Of a stretch of DNA of 64,000 nucleotides, positions 1 to 9,317 are shown in pieces. The DNA comes from an uncultured Erythrobacter sp. Lineage in GTDB: Bacteria > Pseudomonadota > Alphaproteobacteria > Sphingomonadales > Sphingomonadaceae. The position numbers and the translations under genes were made by a program. The DNA lies in NCBI GenBank assembly GCA_947488085.1, contig CANKYI010000001.1, positions 620,001-684,000 of the forward strand, given 5' to 3'. Within the stretch, counting starts at the first letter, position 1, and each line of letters begins with the position of its first letter. The notes beneath the pieces were generated by a model. The model saw only the letters and a program-made list of their open reading frames with translations. It made no database searches and was not told the DNA's origin.

Positions 1-48
1 GAGCATGAGACGAGCCATATCGGCCTGTGCGATGTGCATTGGTATGGC

Positions 49-741
49 CTACTCCGACGTGAGTGGCCCGCCTCCTAACACTCGCGCCGCCGTCGCATTG
101 GCGCACGCCTCCGCCTCCCAATCGGCCCGCCAGCGCGCTTTCAGTTCAGCAAAGAATGCCTCATTCGCCGCGCGGTTTTCGGGCGTGTGCCGCTCCTGAT
201 ATTTCTCCTCCTCCCACTCCGCGCGCAGCCGCTCCACCAGCGCATCGTAATCGGGATGACCCGGCTCAAACGCCTCCACCTCCACCTTTCCGCCATAACG
301 CGCAGGCAAGCGATTGCGCAGGAAGAACATCACCAGCGCCTCATTATGCCGCACCTCTGTACCCATAAATTTGCCAGAGGAGACGACCATGCGCTCCTCC
401 CCCGCAATCGCACGGGCCAGCGCGCCATCCTCCAACCGCGCCACCCCGCGATCCACCGCCGCGTCCCAAGCCTCCCGAAACCCCTCAGCCCCCGGACGAC
501 TGCGCAATTTGTAGATCGCCTCCAAAGACTTACCAATATGCCGCGCGGCCTGAGAGACGATACCGGTTGCCGCGAGATGCGCGATAAAGTCGCGTTGCAG
601 ATCAGCGGTGATCGAGTTGCGGCGAGGGGCCTTGTGCGGAACCGGCGTAAAGGCCAACAGCGGATCGTCAGGCGCGGGCGGGGCGGCCCGATGAGCGACG
701 GCGCTGGTGGCTTGGCGAGGCGTGGCGCGGGTGTTGGTCAT
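49..741 (-). CDS. Terminase-small-subunit-like HTH protein (hypothetical)
   Basis: 230 aa from the ATG at 741. A Pro/Ala-rich start of about 40 residues is followed by a helix-turn-helix (about 46-82, key string VSQAARHIGKSLEAIYKLR), a helical stretch with FREAWDAAVDRGVARLED, then ALARAIAGEE, a short beta-hairpin (about 117-133) and ALVMFFLRNRLPARYG. That order is the layout of phage terminase small subunits. I infer a DNA-binding protein of that descent; no large terminase or other phage gene is near. The frame stays open to 867, but its first 42 codons translate a dispersed repeat (768-854), so I reject the longer start. A clear paralogue lies at 59116. The last 100 residues are charged and helical. 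Function unknown. Confidence 0.7.
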   Translation of the reverse strand: MTNTRATPRQATSAVAHRAAPPAPDDPLLAFTPVPHKAPRRNSITADLQRDFIAHLAATGIVSQAARHIGKSLEAIYKLRSRPGAEGFREAWDAAVDRGVARLEDGALARAIAGEERMVVSSGKFMGTEVRHNEALVMFFLRNRLPARYGGKVEVEAFEPGHPDYDALVERLRAEWEEEKYQERHTPENRAANEAFFAELKARWRADWEAEACANATAARVLGGGPLTSE

Positions 742-767
742 GGGTTGGGGGAGATTCCTTTTCTTTC

Positions 768-854
768 CGCACCCCATCCGGGGTGCGAAATCCTCGCGCC
801 TTTGGCGCTGCGGGCGCCCGGTCGGGCTTGCGGCGCTTCGCGCCGTGCTCCGCC
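768..854 (-). repeat. Dispersed hairpin repeat, copy A
   Basis: Inverted relative to copy D (1444-1540) and near-identical to it over about 85 bases. Read on the - strand it is a chain of small hairpins: GGCGC-gaa-GCGCC, the self-complementary GGGCGCCC, GCGCC-aaa-GGCGC, then GCACCCC-ggat-GGGGTGC. The last stem differs from copy D by paired changes, which argues that the folded form is kept. It lies just upstream of the HTH gene that ends at 49. Confidence 0.8.
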
Positions 855-929
855 AGCCAGCGTTCAACGTGGGTGACGGATTCTATTGCTAGGTTTGCGT
901 TAGCATGATGCCGCAGGCGTCACAGCGCG

Positions 930-1011
930 CGACCGCGCGCCGCCGCTTATGCGGCGTAGCCAAGTGAGCGGATGCGAACGCCGGCGCTTGAGGAGAAACA
1001 AACAAAACCCG
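930..1011 (+). repeat. Dispersed hairpin repeat, copy B
   Basis: Shares with copy C an almost exact block of about 35 bases (CCAAGTGAGCGGATGCGAAC, then CGCCGGCGCTTGAGG and an AAACAAA-type end). Its left part is a GCCGC-ttat-GCGGC hairpin instead of the CCGACCGG block of the other copies, so it looks like a partial or diverged member. Confidence 0.7.
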
Positions 1012-1024
1012 CGAAACAAAACCC

Positions 1025-1246
1025 TCACCGAGAACTCCTCCCCCGTAACACCGCCTCATTGCGCGCTCGGCGGGCGGCGATGGCGGGGTCTGTGGGAAGG
1101 CGATTTCCGAATAGGCCTGCGTCCACAAGCGCCTGCCAGTGGCGGACATGGGGAAGGTCGGCGGGAGCATTATGCGGATCATGCCACCCCATCGGCGGCA
1201 CGCCGGGGGGAAGGGGCTTTCGTGGATTGTAGGGGGGTGAGTGCAT
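1025..1246 (-). CDS. Small hypothetical protein
   Basis: 73 aa from the ATG at 1246. The start is backed by an AAGGA ribosome binding site six bases upstream, the best in this stretch. The sequence reads like a real protein: a Pro-rich start with the string PMGWHDPHNAPADL, an HWQALVDAGLF helix and a basic, Ala/Arg-rich end. I recognise no family. It lies between repeat copies B and C, so it may be a remnant gene carried with the repeats. The longer frame 889-1701 on the same strand is translation of the repeats and I do not believe it. Confidence 0.45.
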   Translation of the reverse strand: MHSPPYNPRKPLPPGVPPMGWHDPHNAPADLPHVRHWQALVDAGLFGNRLPTDPAIAARRARNEAVLRGRSSR

Positions 1247-1268
1247 GAGCGGTCCTTTTGCGTTGGTA

Positions 1269-1370
1269 CCGGTCGGCGCAAGCCGACCGCAAGGCCGACC
1301 GGCCGCCCGAGCTTATGCGAGGAAAGCCAAGTGAGCGGATGCGAACGCCGGCGCTTGAGGCGAAACAAAG
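1269..1370 (+). repeat. Dispersed hairpin repeat, copy C
   Basis: Begins with a perfect hairpin GGTCGGC-gcaa-GCCGACC (1271-1288), continues with GCAAGGCCGACCGGCCGCCC, a short GCGAGGAAAG link, the CCAAGTGAGCGGATGCGAAC block, CGCCGGCGCTTGAGG and the end AAACAAAG. The first stem sits where copy A has GGCGC-gaa-GCGCC: different bases, same fold. Confidence 0.8.
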
Positions 1371-1443
1371 AATGGACCAGGGGATTAAGCAGAAACTTGG
1401 CGAGTAGGAAAATTGGAAAAGCGCGGACTCTTTGTGTCTTGGT

Positions 1444-1540
1444 GGCGGAGCACGGACGCGAAGCGACCGCAAGCCCGACCGGGCGCCCGCAGCGCCGAAG
1501 GCGCGAGGAAATCGCGTCGCGGATGCGATGCGCAAACAAA
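1444..1540 (+). repeat. Dispersed hairpin repeat, copy D
   Basis: Same family as copy A, opposite strand. It shares GGCGGAGCACGG, GCAAGCCCGACCGGGCGCCC and GCGCC-gaa-GGCGC, then GAGGAAATCGCG and the closing stem GCGTCGC-ggat-GCGATGC, and ends in AAACAAAG like copy C. It stands about 135 bases from the 3' end of the OLD-type ATPase gene. Confidence 0.8.
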
Positions 1541-1675
1541 GGACTCGTCTCGGCTGAGCGCGGTGCGTTTGTATAGCACAACACCCGGTTGCGACAGGCG
1601 CTTGCCCCAGAGGTCGGCTCTTTTGGAGAGGGTTTGAGTATTTGTTGTCCGCGCCGTACGGCGAGGCGAAATTTC

Positions 1676-3622
1676 CTATAGGCCTTCTTCTGGCCGTTCA
1701 TTCAAGAGACCTAATCTCGATTGCGTTTTCGAGGTCAGCTTCCGAAGCCCAGCCCTTGCGGGTGTAGATAACACTTGCAGATTAGGTTTTTCCTCGATCT
1801 GCTCCAAGACGTTGTAGGCAAACCGGATTTTTTCAGAGCGAATTGCATCAGGTAGAGCCTTTAAACGTTCTTTGGCCGGCGCAGCAACAATCGGTTGGGT
1901 TACGCCAACGTTTATGCCGAATTGTTCAATGTGCTTGTTTACCGCGGCCAGCCAAACAGATTCTTCTAATAGATCCTCAAGAGTTGAAAAATCGCCACAT
2001 TCTGAAACCATGAAGATATCATCGGCAGCAATTTTCGCTTTCAACAGCTTCGTTTTAAGCGCTTCAGCTCCACCGTCTCCATCAAGAAAAAAGCAAGCTG
2101 AAGTGCCTTGAGCAAGCAGGGTGGATATTTGATCGGGACTTACGCTTGAGAGGCCATGAACGATCTGAAAGTCAAGTCCGTCAGCATTGATTGCTTCTCG
2201 CATCAGTTGCGGGAGCAAGAGAGTTTCCGTAGGCCCCTCAGTTATCAAAGCCTTTCGGAGTGGGAAAAATGCAAGTGTCGCCGCGCCCATTCCAAAGAGT
2301 AACGGACGAAAACCGCTTTGCGCATCATCTTGCCAAAACTTGTTCGTGACACGAGATATCTTTGAGTTACCACTATCCCAATGTACAAGCCTTACGCCAC
2401 GCCCCAAGTCCTCGGGTAATGCTCCCGCCGAATGTGTGGTGTAGATTACCTTGGCTATTGATTTTTCGTTTTGTAGCATTTGGATCAAGTCGGCTTGACC
2501 ATCATAATGCAGGTGTTGCTCAATTTCATCGATCAAGATGATCGAATCTGTGGCTTTTTCCAGAAATGCTAAGACTTGGATTGCGATGAACTGTTTGTAA
2601 CCATCGCTTCGATCAGCGAAGTTGACGTAGCGATCAATAGCATTGAAACCGCTCTTGTTCTGGACCAAAACATCCAAAAGTGTGCTGTCTAATCGCAAAA
2701 ACAATGTGGCGTCTGATTGAGTCCACACACCGTCGGAAGCTTCCCTTAGGTTTTCATTTGCTGCTTGGATTAGTCCTTCGACTGCTGCGCGATTTCCAGT
2801 CGACGCAGCCTTTTTAAGCTGCCGAAGGTCTAGTTTGGCAATCCTGAGAATTTCGGACAACGCCAGTGAAGGGAGTTTTGCGCTAGCTTCATTTTCGTGT
2901 TCAAAAAGTGAAATGTTGTAAGGGATTTCAAAGTTGCGATATTTTTCGGAAAACATCAATATTTTCGGCAGTCGCTTTTTCATCAACTCTGTGCATTGTG
3001 CGACTGGATCATGACTCTTTTCGAACGCAACTGTTTCCGCAAATACTGTTTCGAGAGTTGTGAGGTATTTCGGACCGTCCAGACCTGACAGGTCTGGCAT
3101 TTCATCGAAGAATTTCTGGAATTTCTCGATTGTTTTAGGGGTCCAAACTCCTTCGCGTTCTAGCTCCTTGGCAAAGTCATCCAATTGTTCGGCGCTTGGA
3201 TCAAAGCCGGCTTCCGCAGCTAGTTTCTGAGCAGATTTGCTACGTAAAAATTGCCGGATCGCTGAGGCCAGTTGGCGTCGTGCTGTCCTATCCCGAGGAG
3301 GGCTTGGCACGAGAGTGTATGCCATTGTTCCGTCTTTGGACTTTTTCTCAATAAACCAAGTGGGTTGTGTCAAGTTTCCTATTTTGAGATCTGACTCTTC
3401 GAGAAAGTATGCTGCGGTAATTTCGGGAGCGACGCTACTTAGATACGTCTGCTCACCGTCACTAATTTCTTCATAATGACTTAAGTGATTGATCGCCCGT
3501 AATAGAGAAGTTTTTCCGGCTTCGTTTGGACCAACTATTGCGACCATCTTACCAGACGTTTGCAATGTAGTAGCTTCTTCAAAGCGCTTGAAGCCTTTAA
3601 CCGTTACATATTCGAGTTTCAT
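1676..3622 (-). CDS. OLD-family ATPase with TOPRIM nuclease domain
   Basis: 648 aa. The N-terminal ABC-type ATPase has Walker A GPNEAGKT (31-38), an LSGGQ-like SDGYKQF (339-345), Walker B IILIDE (361-366) and the switch THS (396-398). A TOPRIM domain follows with the catalytic Glu in ITEGPTE (about 462) and FLDGDGG (514/516), then DFSTLEDLL. This is the class 1 OLD nuclease layout; Gabija GajA and P2 Old share it. I see no UvrD-like partner, so it looks like a stand-alone OLD protein, a family linked to phage defence and DNA processing. The gene is visibly richer in A+T than the ribosomal genes beside it and borders the repeat cluster, which suggests acquisition. The start codon at 3622 has only a weak ribosome binding site. 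Confidence 0.85.
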   Translation of the reverse strand: MKLEYVTVKGFKRFEEATTLQTSGKMVAIVGPNEAGKTSLLRAINHLSHYEEISDGEQTYLSSVAPEITAAYFLEESDLKIGNLTQPTWFIEKKSKDGTMAYTLVPSPPRDRTARRQLASAIRQFLRSKSAQKLAAEAGFDPSAEQLDDFAKELEREGVWTPKTIEKFQKFFDEMPDLSGLDGPKYLTTLETVFAETVAFEKSHDPVAQCTELMKKRLPKILMFSEKYRNFEIPYNISLFEHENEASAKLPSLALSEILRIAKLDLRQLKKAASTGNRAAVEGLIQAANENLREASDGVWTQSDATLFLRLDSTLLDVLVQNKSGFNAIDRYVNFADRSDGYKQFIAIQVLAFLEKATDSIILIDEIEQHLHYDGQADLIQMLQNEKSIAKVIYTTHSAGALPEDLGRGVRLVHWDSGNSKISRVTNKFWQDDAQSGFRPLLFGMGAATLAFFPLRKALITEGPTETLLLPQLMREAINADGLDFQIVHGLSSVSPDQISTLLAQGTSACFFLDGDGGAEALKTKLLKAKIAADDIFMVSECGDFSTLEDLLEESVWLAAVNKHIEQFGINVGVTQPIVAAPAKERLKALPDAIRSEKIRFAYNVLEQIEEKPNLQVLSTPARAGLRKLTSKTQSRLGLLNERPEEGL

Positions 3623-3661
3623 TAAATTGACCTGGAAAAAGCCGATGTCTGGTGTTCAAGA

Positions 3662-3690
3662 TTTACAACAGCTTTGTCTCAGGGTTACAA
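3662..3690 (-). promoter_or_regulatory. Possible promoter of the OLD-family gene
   Basis: On the - strand, TTGTAA (3690-3685) and TGTAAA (3667-3662) are 17 bases apart and point at the gene starting at 3622. Each matches the sigma70 consensus at four of six positions, so this is weak support. Confidence 0.3.
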
Positions 3691-3958
3691 GTGCCTTAGG
3701 CGGGACCCTTTCGTCTAGTCCACACCCTTGACCCCAACCCCCAATCCCCCTAAGCGCCCCCAATCCAACAGGGCTTTTACGAGTCCCGCTGGGCAATAGA
3801 GCTGAACATTGCCGGCCTTGTCATGCGAGGTCTTGCGAACCTGATTATCCGGGCGAGCAGGGCCTTTTCTATTGGGGCGAACCTCTACGGGTCCGCCTAA
3901 GCAGGGCAGCCGTCAAAGTAACCCGGTGGCCGAAGGGCCGATTTGGGTGGAGTGATTC

Positions 3959-4024
3959 AGCTTGGCTTTGCGCCCCATGTTTCTGCGACACGCGGATGCA
4001 GGTGAGGGCGCTTTGAGCCAAGCT
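3959..4024 (+). promoter_or_regulatory. Stem-loop in the rpsL leader
   Basis: AGCTTGGCT (3959-3967) pairs with AGCCAAGCT (4016-4024), and inside it GCGCCC (3970-3975) pairs with GGGCGC (4006-4011), leaving a loop of 30 bases. The structure ends 56 bases before the rpsL start codon. It is probably part of the transcribed leader and could serve mRNA stability or feedback control; no ligand can be named from sequence. Confidence 0.5.
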
Positions 4025-4080
4025 TCATTCCATACAGATCGACCCAAGTTGTCGCCATCCACACGGTGAAGTGAGAAACT

Positions 4081-4452
4081 ATGCCTACGATTAACCAGCT
4101 GGTCCGCAAGGGCCGCACCCCGCAGAAGGCCAAGTCCAAGGTCCCTGCGATGGAAGCGAACCCGCAAAAGCGCGGCGTTTGCACACGCGTTTATACAACG
4201 ACCCCGAAAAAGCCGAACTCCGCTCTTCGTAAAGTCGCCAAGGTGCGTCTGACGAACCAGCGCGAAGTCATCTCCTACATTCCGGGTGAAGGCCACAACC
4301 TGCAAGAGCACTCTGTTGTTCTGATCCGTGGTGGCCGTGTTCGCGATCTTCCCGGCGTTCGTTACCACGTCCTGCGCGGCGTTCTCGATACGCAAGGGGT
4401 TAAGGACCGCAAGCAGTCCCGTTCGAAGTACGGCGCCAAGCGTCCGAAGTAA
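4081..4452 (+). CDS. rpsL: 30S ribosomal protein S12
   Basis: 123 aa, full length for the family. It sits at the decoding centre of the 30S subunit and controls accuracy. The streptomycin-relevant loop [10 protein letters not shown] with Lys43 is intact, and [16 protein letters not shown] and the [13 protein letters not shown] end are typical. Residue 88, counted with Met1, is Arg (GGRVRDLPG); E. coli has Lys there, and K88R is a known streptomycin-resistance change. First gene of the str operon, followed after 134 bases by rpsG. Confidence 0.98.
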   Translation: MPTINQLVRKGRTPQKAKSKVPAMEANPQKRGVCTRVYTTTPKKPNSALRKVAKVRLTNQREVISYIPGEGHNLQEHSVVLIRGGRVRDLPGVRYHVLRGVLDTQGVKDRKQSRSKYGAKRPK

Positions 4453-4471
4453 TTGAGGCGCGGCGACGGTT

Positions 4472-4528
4472 CTCTCCCGCGCCCTTCCACCCATACGGAT
4501 AATTTCCGGGTGGAAGGGCGGGGGAGAG
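4472..4528 (+). promoter_or_regulatory. Long stable hairpin between rpsL and rpsG
   Basis: CTCTCCC (4472-4478) pairs with GGGAGAG (4522-4528), and GCCCTTCCACCC (4481-4492) with GGGTGGAAGGGC (4508-4519). With C4480-G4520 this gives about 20 base pairs with a single mismatch and a 15-base loop. No T-run follows, so it is not a classical terminator. In E. coli protein S7 represses the str operon by binding the rpsL-rpsG gap; a site of that kind is my inference here. Confidence 0.7.
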
Positions 4529-4586
4529 GGCCGGTGCCGCTAGGCGGGCGCGGATGCGCACGCCGCACTCTGAAGGAGTTTTAAAC

Positions 4587-5057
4587 ATGTCACGTCGTCG
4601 TAGGCCCGAAAAGCGGGTAATCCTTCCCGATCCCAAGTTTGGTGATCAGGTTTTGTCGAAGTTCATGAACAACCTGATGCTGGACGGTAAGAAAGCCGTT
4701 GCAGAAGGCATCGTGTACACCGCTCTTGATGCGGTTGAGGCGAAAGCCAAGGCTGATCCGGTGCAATTGTTCCATGACGCACTCACCAACGTTGCTCCTC
4801 AGGTTGAGGTCCGCAGCCGCCGTGTGGGTGGTGCCACCTATCAGGTGCCGGTCGAAGTTCGCCCCGAGCGTGCTCAGGCTCTCGCCATCCGTTGGTTGAT
4901 TGGCGCCGCGCGCGGTCGTCCAGAAACCACCATGAGCGCTCGTTTGTCGGGTGAGCTGATGGATGCGGCCAACAATCGCGGCAATGCGGTTAAGAAGCGC
5001 GAAGATACGCACCGGATGGCCGATGCGAACCGCGCGTTCTCGCATTACCGCTGGTAA
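4587..5057 (+). CDS. rpsG: 30S ribosomal protein S7
   Basis: 156 aa. It starts the assembly of the 30S head on 16S rRNA and touches the E site. The start at 4587 is set by GAAGGAG just upstream and by the family start [10 protein letters not shown]; the frame is open 33 bases further up, but that part is leader. [30 protein letters not shown] and the [25 protein letters not shown] end are characteristic. Second gene of the str operon and its likely feedback regulator. Confidence 0.98.
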   Translation: MSRRRRPEKRVILPDPKFGDQVLSKFMNNLMLDGKKAVAEGIVYTALDAVEAKAKADPVQLFHDALTNVAPQVEVRSRRVGGATYQVPVEVRPERAQALAIRWLIGAARGRPETTMSARLSGELMDAANNRGNAVKKREDTHRMADANRAFSHYRW

Positions 5058-5084
5058 CAGTCCCCCCTCACGGAGAATACGAAC

Positions 5085-7214
<2,130 letters not shown>

Positions 7215-7232
7215 GCGAGCCAGCAAGGCTAG

Positions 7233-7260
7233 GGGCGGCGCCTGATTCAGCGGGCCGCCC
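7233..7260 (+). promoter_or_regulatory. Stem-loop between fusA and tuf
   Basis: GGGCGGC (7233-7239) pairs with GCCGCCC (7254-7260) and is followed by TTTCTCC. It may be a weak terminator or attenuator that lets part of the transcripts run on into tuf. Confidence 0.45.
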
Positions 7261-7304
7261 TTTCTCCCGCGAAAAGATCAATTTAAAAGAAGGTATATCG
7301 AGAA

Positions 7305-8480
7305 ATGGCGAAGGAAAAGTTTGAGCGTAATAAGCCGCACTGCAACGTCGGCACCATTGGTCACGTCGATCACGGCAAGACCACGCTGACGGCTGCGATC
7401 ACGAAAGTGATGGGTTCGGCTGTTGATTTCGCAAACATCGACAAGGCTCCTGAAGAGCGCGAGCGCGGCATCACTATCTCGACAGCACACGTCGAATATG
7501 AAACCGACGCCCGTCACTATGCACACGTCGATTGCCCAGGCCACGCTGACTATGTGAAAAACATGATCACTGGCGCGGCGCAAATGGACGGCGCGATCCT
7601 AGTGGTGAATTCGGCTGATGGCCCAATGCCACAGACTCGTGAGCACATCCTGCTTGCACGTCAGGTCGGCGTTCCTGCACTGGTCGTTTACATGAACAAG
7701 GTCGACCAGGTCGACGATGAGGAAATCCTCGAGCTCGTCGAAATGGAAATTCGTGAGCTTCTCACTGAGTACGGCTTTGACGGTGACGATATTCCGGTTG
7801 TTAAGGGTTCGGCTCTGGCCGCTCTTGAAGGTCGCGATCCTGAAATCGGTGAAAACTCGATCAAGGCTCTTATGGAAGCGGTCGACACGTCGATCCCACA
7901 ACCAGAGCGTCCAGTTGATCAGGACTTCCTGATGCCGATTGAGGACGTGTTCTCAATCTCGGGTCGCGGTACGGTTGTTACTGGCCGTGTTGAAACCGGC
8001 GTTGTGAATGTTGGCGATGAAGTTGAAATCGTTGGCATCAAAGAAACTGGTAAGACGACTGTTACCGGCGTTGAAATGTTCCGTAAGCTGCTTGATCGCG
8101 GTGAAGCTGGCGACAACATCGGTGCTTTGGTTCGCGGCGTTGGTCGTGAAGACGTTGAGCGCGGTCAAGTTCTCGCGAAGCCAGGTTCGGTTAACCCGCA
8201 CACTGAGTTCAGCGCAGAAGTTTACGTCCTTTCGAAGGACGAGGGTGGCCGTCACACGCCATTCTTTGCTAACTACCGTCCACAGTTCTACTTCCGTACG
8301 ACTGACGTAACCGGCGAGGTGATCCTTCCTGAGGGCACAGAGATGGTTATGCCAGGCGACAACGTGACCATCGGCGTTAAGCTGATTGCACCGATCGCGA
8401 TGGACGAAGGTCTGCGCTTCGCTATCCGCGAAGGTGGCCGCACCGTTGGTTCGGGCGTGGTTGCAAGCATCTCTGCTTAA
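7305..8480 (+). CDS. tuf: Translation elongation factor Tu
   Basis: 391 aa. This GTPase delivers aminoacyl-tRNA to the A site. GHVDHGKT (19-26), [15 protein letters not shown] (switch I), DCPGHADYV and NKVD are intact, and domains II and III are complete to the RTVGSGVV end. The stretch between the first helix and switch I ([13 protein letters not shown]) is about five residues shorter than the E. coli equivalent and than the sphingomonad form I remember. Last gene of the str operon, followed by a terminator. An AAGGTATATCGAGAA leader precedes the ATG. Confidence 0.98.
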   Translation: MAKEKFERNKPHCNVGTIGHVDHGKTTLTAAITKVMGSAVDFANIDKAPEERERGITISTAHVEYETDARHYAHVDCPGHADYVKNMITGAAQMDGAILVVNSADGPMPQTREHILLARQVGVPALVVYMNKVDQVDDEEILELVEMEIRELLTEYGFDGDDIPVVKGSALAALEGRDPEIGENSIKALMEAVDTSIPQPERPVDQDFLMPIEDVFSISGRGTVVTGRVETGVVNVGDEVEIVGIKETGKTTVTGVEMFRKLLDRGEAGDNIGALVRGVGREDVERGQVLAKPGSVNPHTEFSAEVYVLSKDEGGRHTPFFANYRPQFYFRTTDVTGEVILPEGTEMVMPGDNVTIGVKLIAPIAMDEGLRFAIREGGRTVGSGVVASISA

Positions 8481-8511
8481 ACCGTTTGCTCTTTTGAGCA
8501 GCTTGAAATTC

Positions 8512-8547
8512 GGGGGCCGGTTCTCAAAGGAGAGCCGGCCCCCAATT
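8512..8547 (+). terminator. Terminator after tuf
   Basis: GGGGGCCGG (8512-8520) pairs with CCGGCCCCC (8535-8543), with extra pairs CTC/GAG in the loop, followed by AATTTAT. Strong stem, poor U-tract; it marks the end of the str operon. Confidence 0.65.
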
Positions 8548-8629
8548 TATGTGAGCTCCTTTTTCGTCGCCTTTCGGTGACAAGGCGGGGGCGCATTCGA
8601 AAGTGCGCAAAAATCGTGACGGTTTGGGG

Positions 8630-8658
8630 TTGCCAGAATCCCAGCTCAAACGTATACG
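8630..8658 (+). promoter_or_regulatory. Promoter of the S10 operon
   Basis: TTGCCA (8630-8635) and TATACG (8653-8658) with exactly 17 bases between them, about 140 bases before rpsJ. Near-consensus sigma70 -35 and -10, the best-looking promoter in the ribosomal block. Confidence 0.75.
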
Positions 8659-8702
8659 CGCGCCTTCAAGGCAAGGATTCGTTCTTGCCGGAGTAATTTT
8701 AT

Positions 8703-8749
8703 AAGGCCACCCGCCACCGGTAATCTGGAGTGGGTCGGCCTTTTGTTTT
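8703..8749 (+). promoter_or_regulatory. Attenuator-like hairpin in the rpsJ leader
   Basis: AAGGCC (8703-8708) pairs with GGCCTT (8737-8742), and CCC (8710-8712) with GGG (8732-8734). The downstream arm runs into TTTTGTTTT (8741-8749), as in an intrinsic terminator. Lying between the promoter and the first gene, it could end transcription early. In E. coli, L4 works on an S10 leader hairpin in this way; whether L4 does so here is unknown. A GGCAAG/CTTGCC hairpin (8670-8689) precedes it and GAGAGG/CCTCTC (8752-8767) follows. Confidence 0.6.
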
Positions 8750-8795
8750 GGGAGAGGGTGACCTCTCTTTGGCTCTTTCGCATCGGTAGTAGGTA

Positions 8796-9107
8796 ATGGA
8801 AGCACAGAATATCCGTATTCGCCTTAAGGCGTTCGACCACCGCGTTCTTGACCAGGCAACTGGTGAAATCGCAGACACGGCACGTCGTACGGGTGCTCTT
8901 ATCCGTGGTCCTATTCCTATGCCAACGCGCATTGAAAAGTTCACCGTGAACCGCGGCCCGCACATCGACAAGAAGTCGCGCGAGCAGTTTGAGGTGCGCA
9001 CATACAAACGTTTGCTGGACATTGTTCAGCCAAACGCCCAGACGGTCGACGCGCTCATGAAGCTCGATCTGGCCGCTGGCGTAAATGTTGAGATCAAGCT
9101 CGCTTAA
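8796..9107 (+). CDS. rpsJ: 30S ribosomal protein S10
   Basis: 103 aa, full length. It binds the 30S head and, as NusE, takes part in antitermination with Nus[40 protein letters not shown] and the THKRLLDI-type end (here [11 protein letters not shown]) are typical. First gene of the S10 operon. The start follows TAGTAGGTA, a weak ribosome binding site. 259 bases separate it from rplC, a long gap for this operon. Confidence 0.97.
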   Translation: MEAQNIRIRLKAFDHRVLDQATGEIADTARRTGALIRGPIPMPTRIEKFTVNRGPHIDKKSREQFEVRTYKRLLDIVQPNAQTVDALMKLDLAAGVNVEIKLA

Positions 9108-9317
9108 GAGCCCTTGGCATTGTCCATTCGGTAGGACGTTAAACTGACCGGGAATTTGGGGTTCCAATGACCCCGTCGCGGCGAAAGCCCGGCAAGACAT
9201 CTGGATACCGCCGGTTAAGTCGCAAGACTTTGGCCGGGCCGCGTCCTCCGTCTCGCTCTACCGGCATTCGCCGCAAGAGCATTAGCCCAGACGGGGCGCA
9301 GCATAAAATTTGTTCAC

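Larger units (their letters stand above)
1247..1675. other. Gene-free stretch holding repeat copies C and D
   Basis: No credible gene. It holds two same-direction copies of the dispersed repeat (1269-1370 and 1444-1540) and about 130 bases of unassigned sequence before the end of the ATPase gene at 1676. Confidence 0.6.
3623..4080. other. Intergenic region between the OLD gene and rpsL
   Basis: 458 bases between divergent genes. It holds a possible promoter for the ATPase gene (3662-3690) and a long stem-loop in the rpsL leader (3959-4024). I could not find a convincing sigma70 promoter for the str operon, although one must lie here or be missed. Confidence 0.5.
8481..8795 (+). other. tuf-rpsJ intergenic region
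   Basis: 315 bases: terminator of the str operon (8512-8547), then a strong promoter (8630-8658) and a structured S10-operon leader with three hairpins (8670-8689, 8703-8749, 8752-8767) before rpsJ at 8796. No gene seen. Confidence 0.7.

Noticed and set aside
742..867. N-terminal extension of the HTH protein
   Set aside because: The 42 extra codons come from repeat copy A; ATG 741 is the better start.
889..1701. 270-codon frame on the - strand
   Set aside because: It is translation of repeat copies B, C and D; composition is repeat-like and it lacks a binding site.
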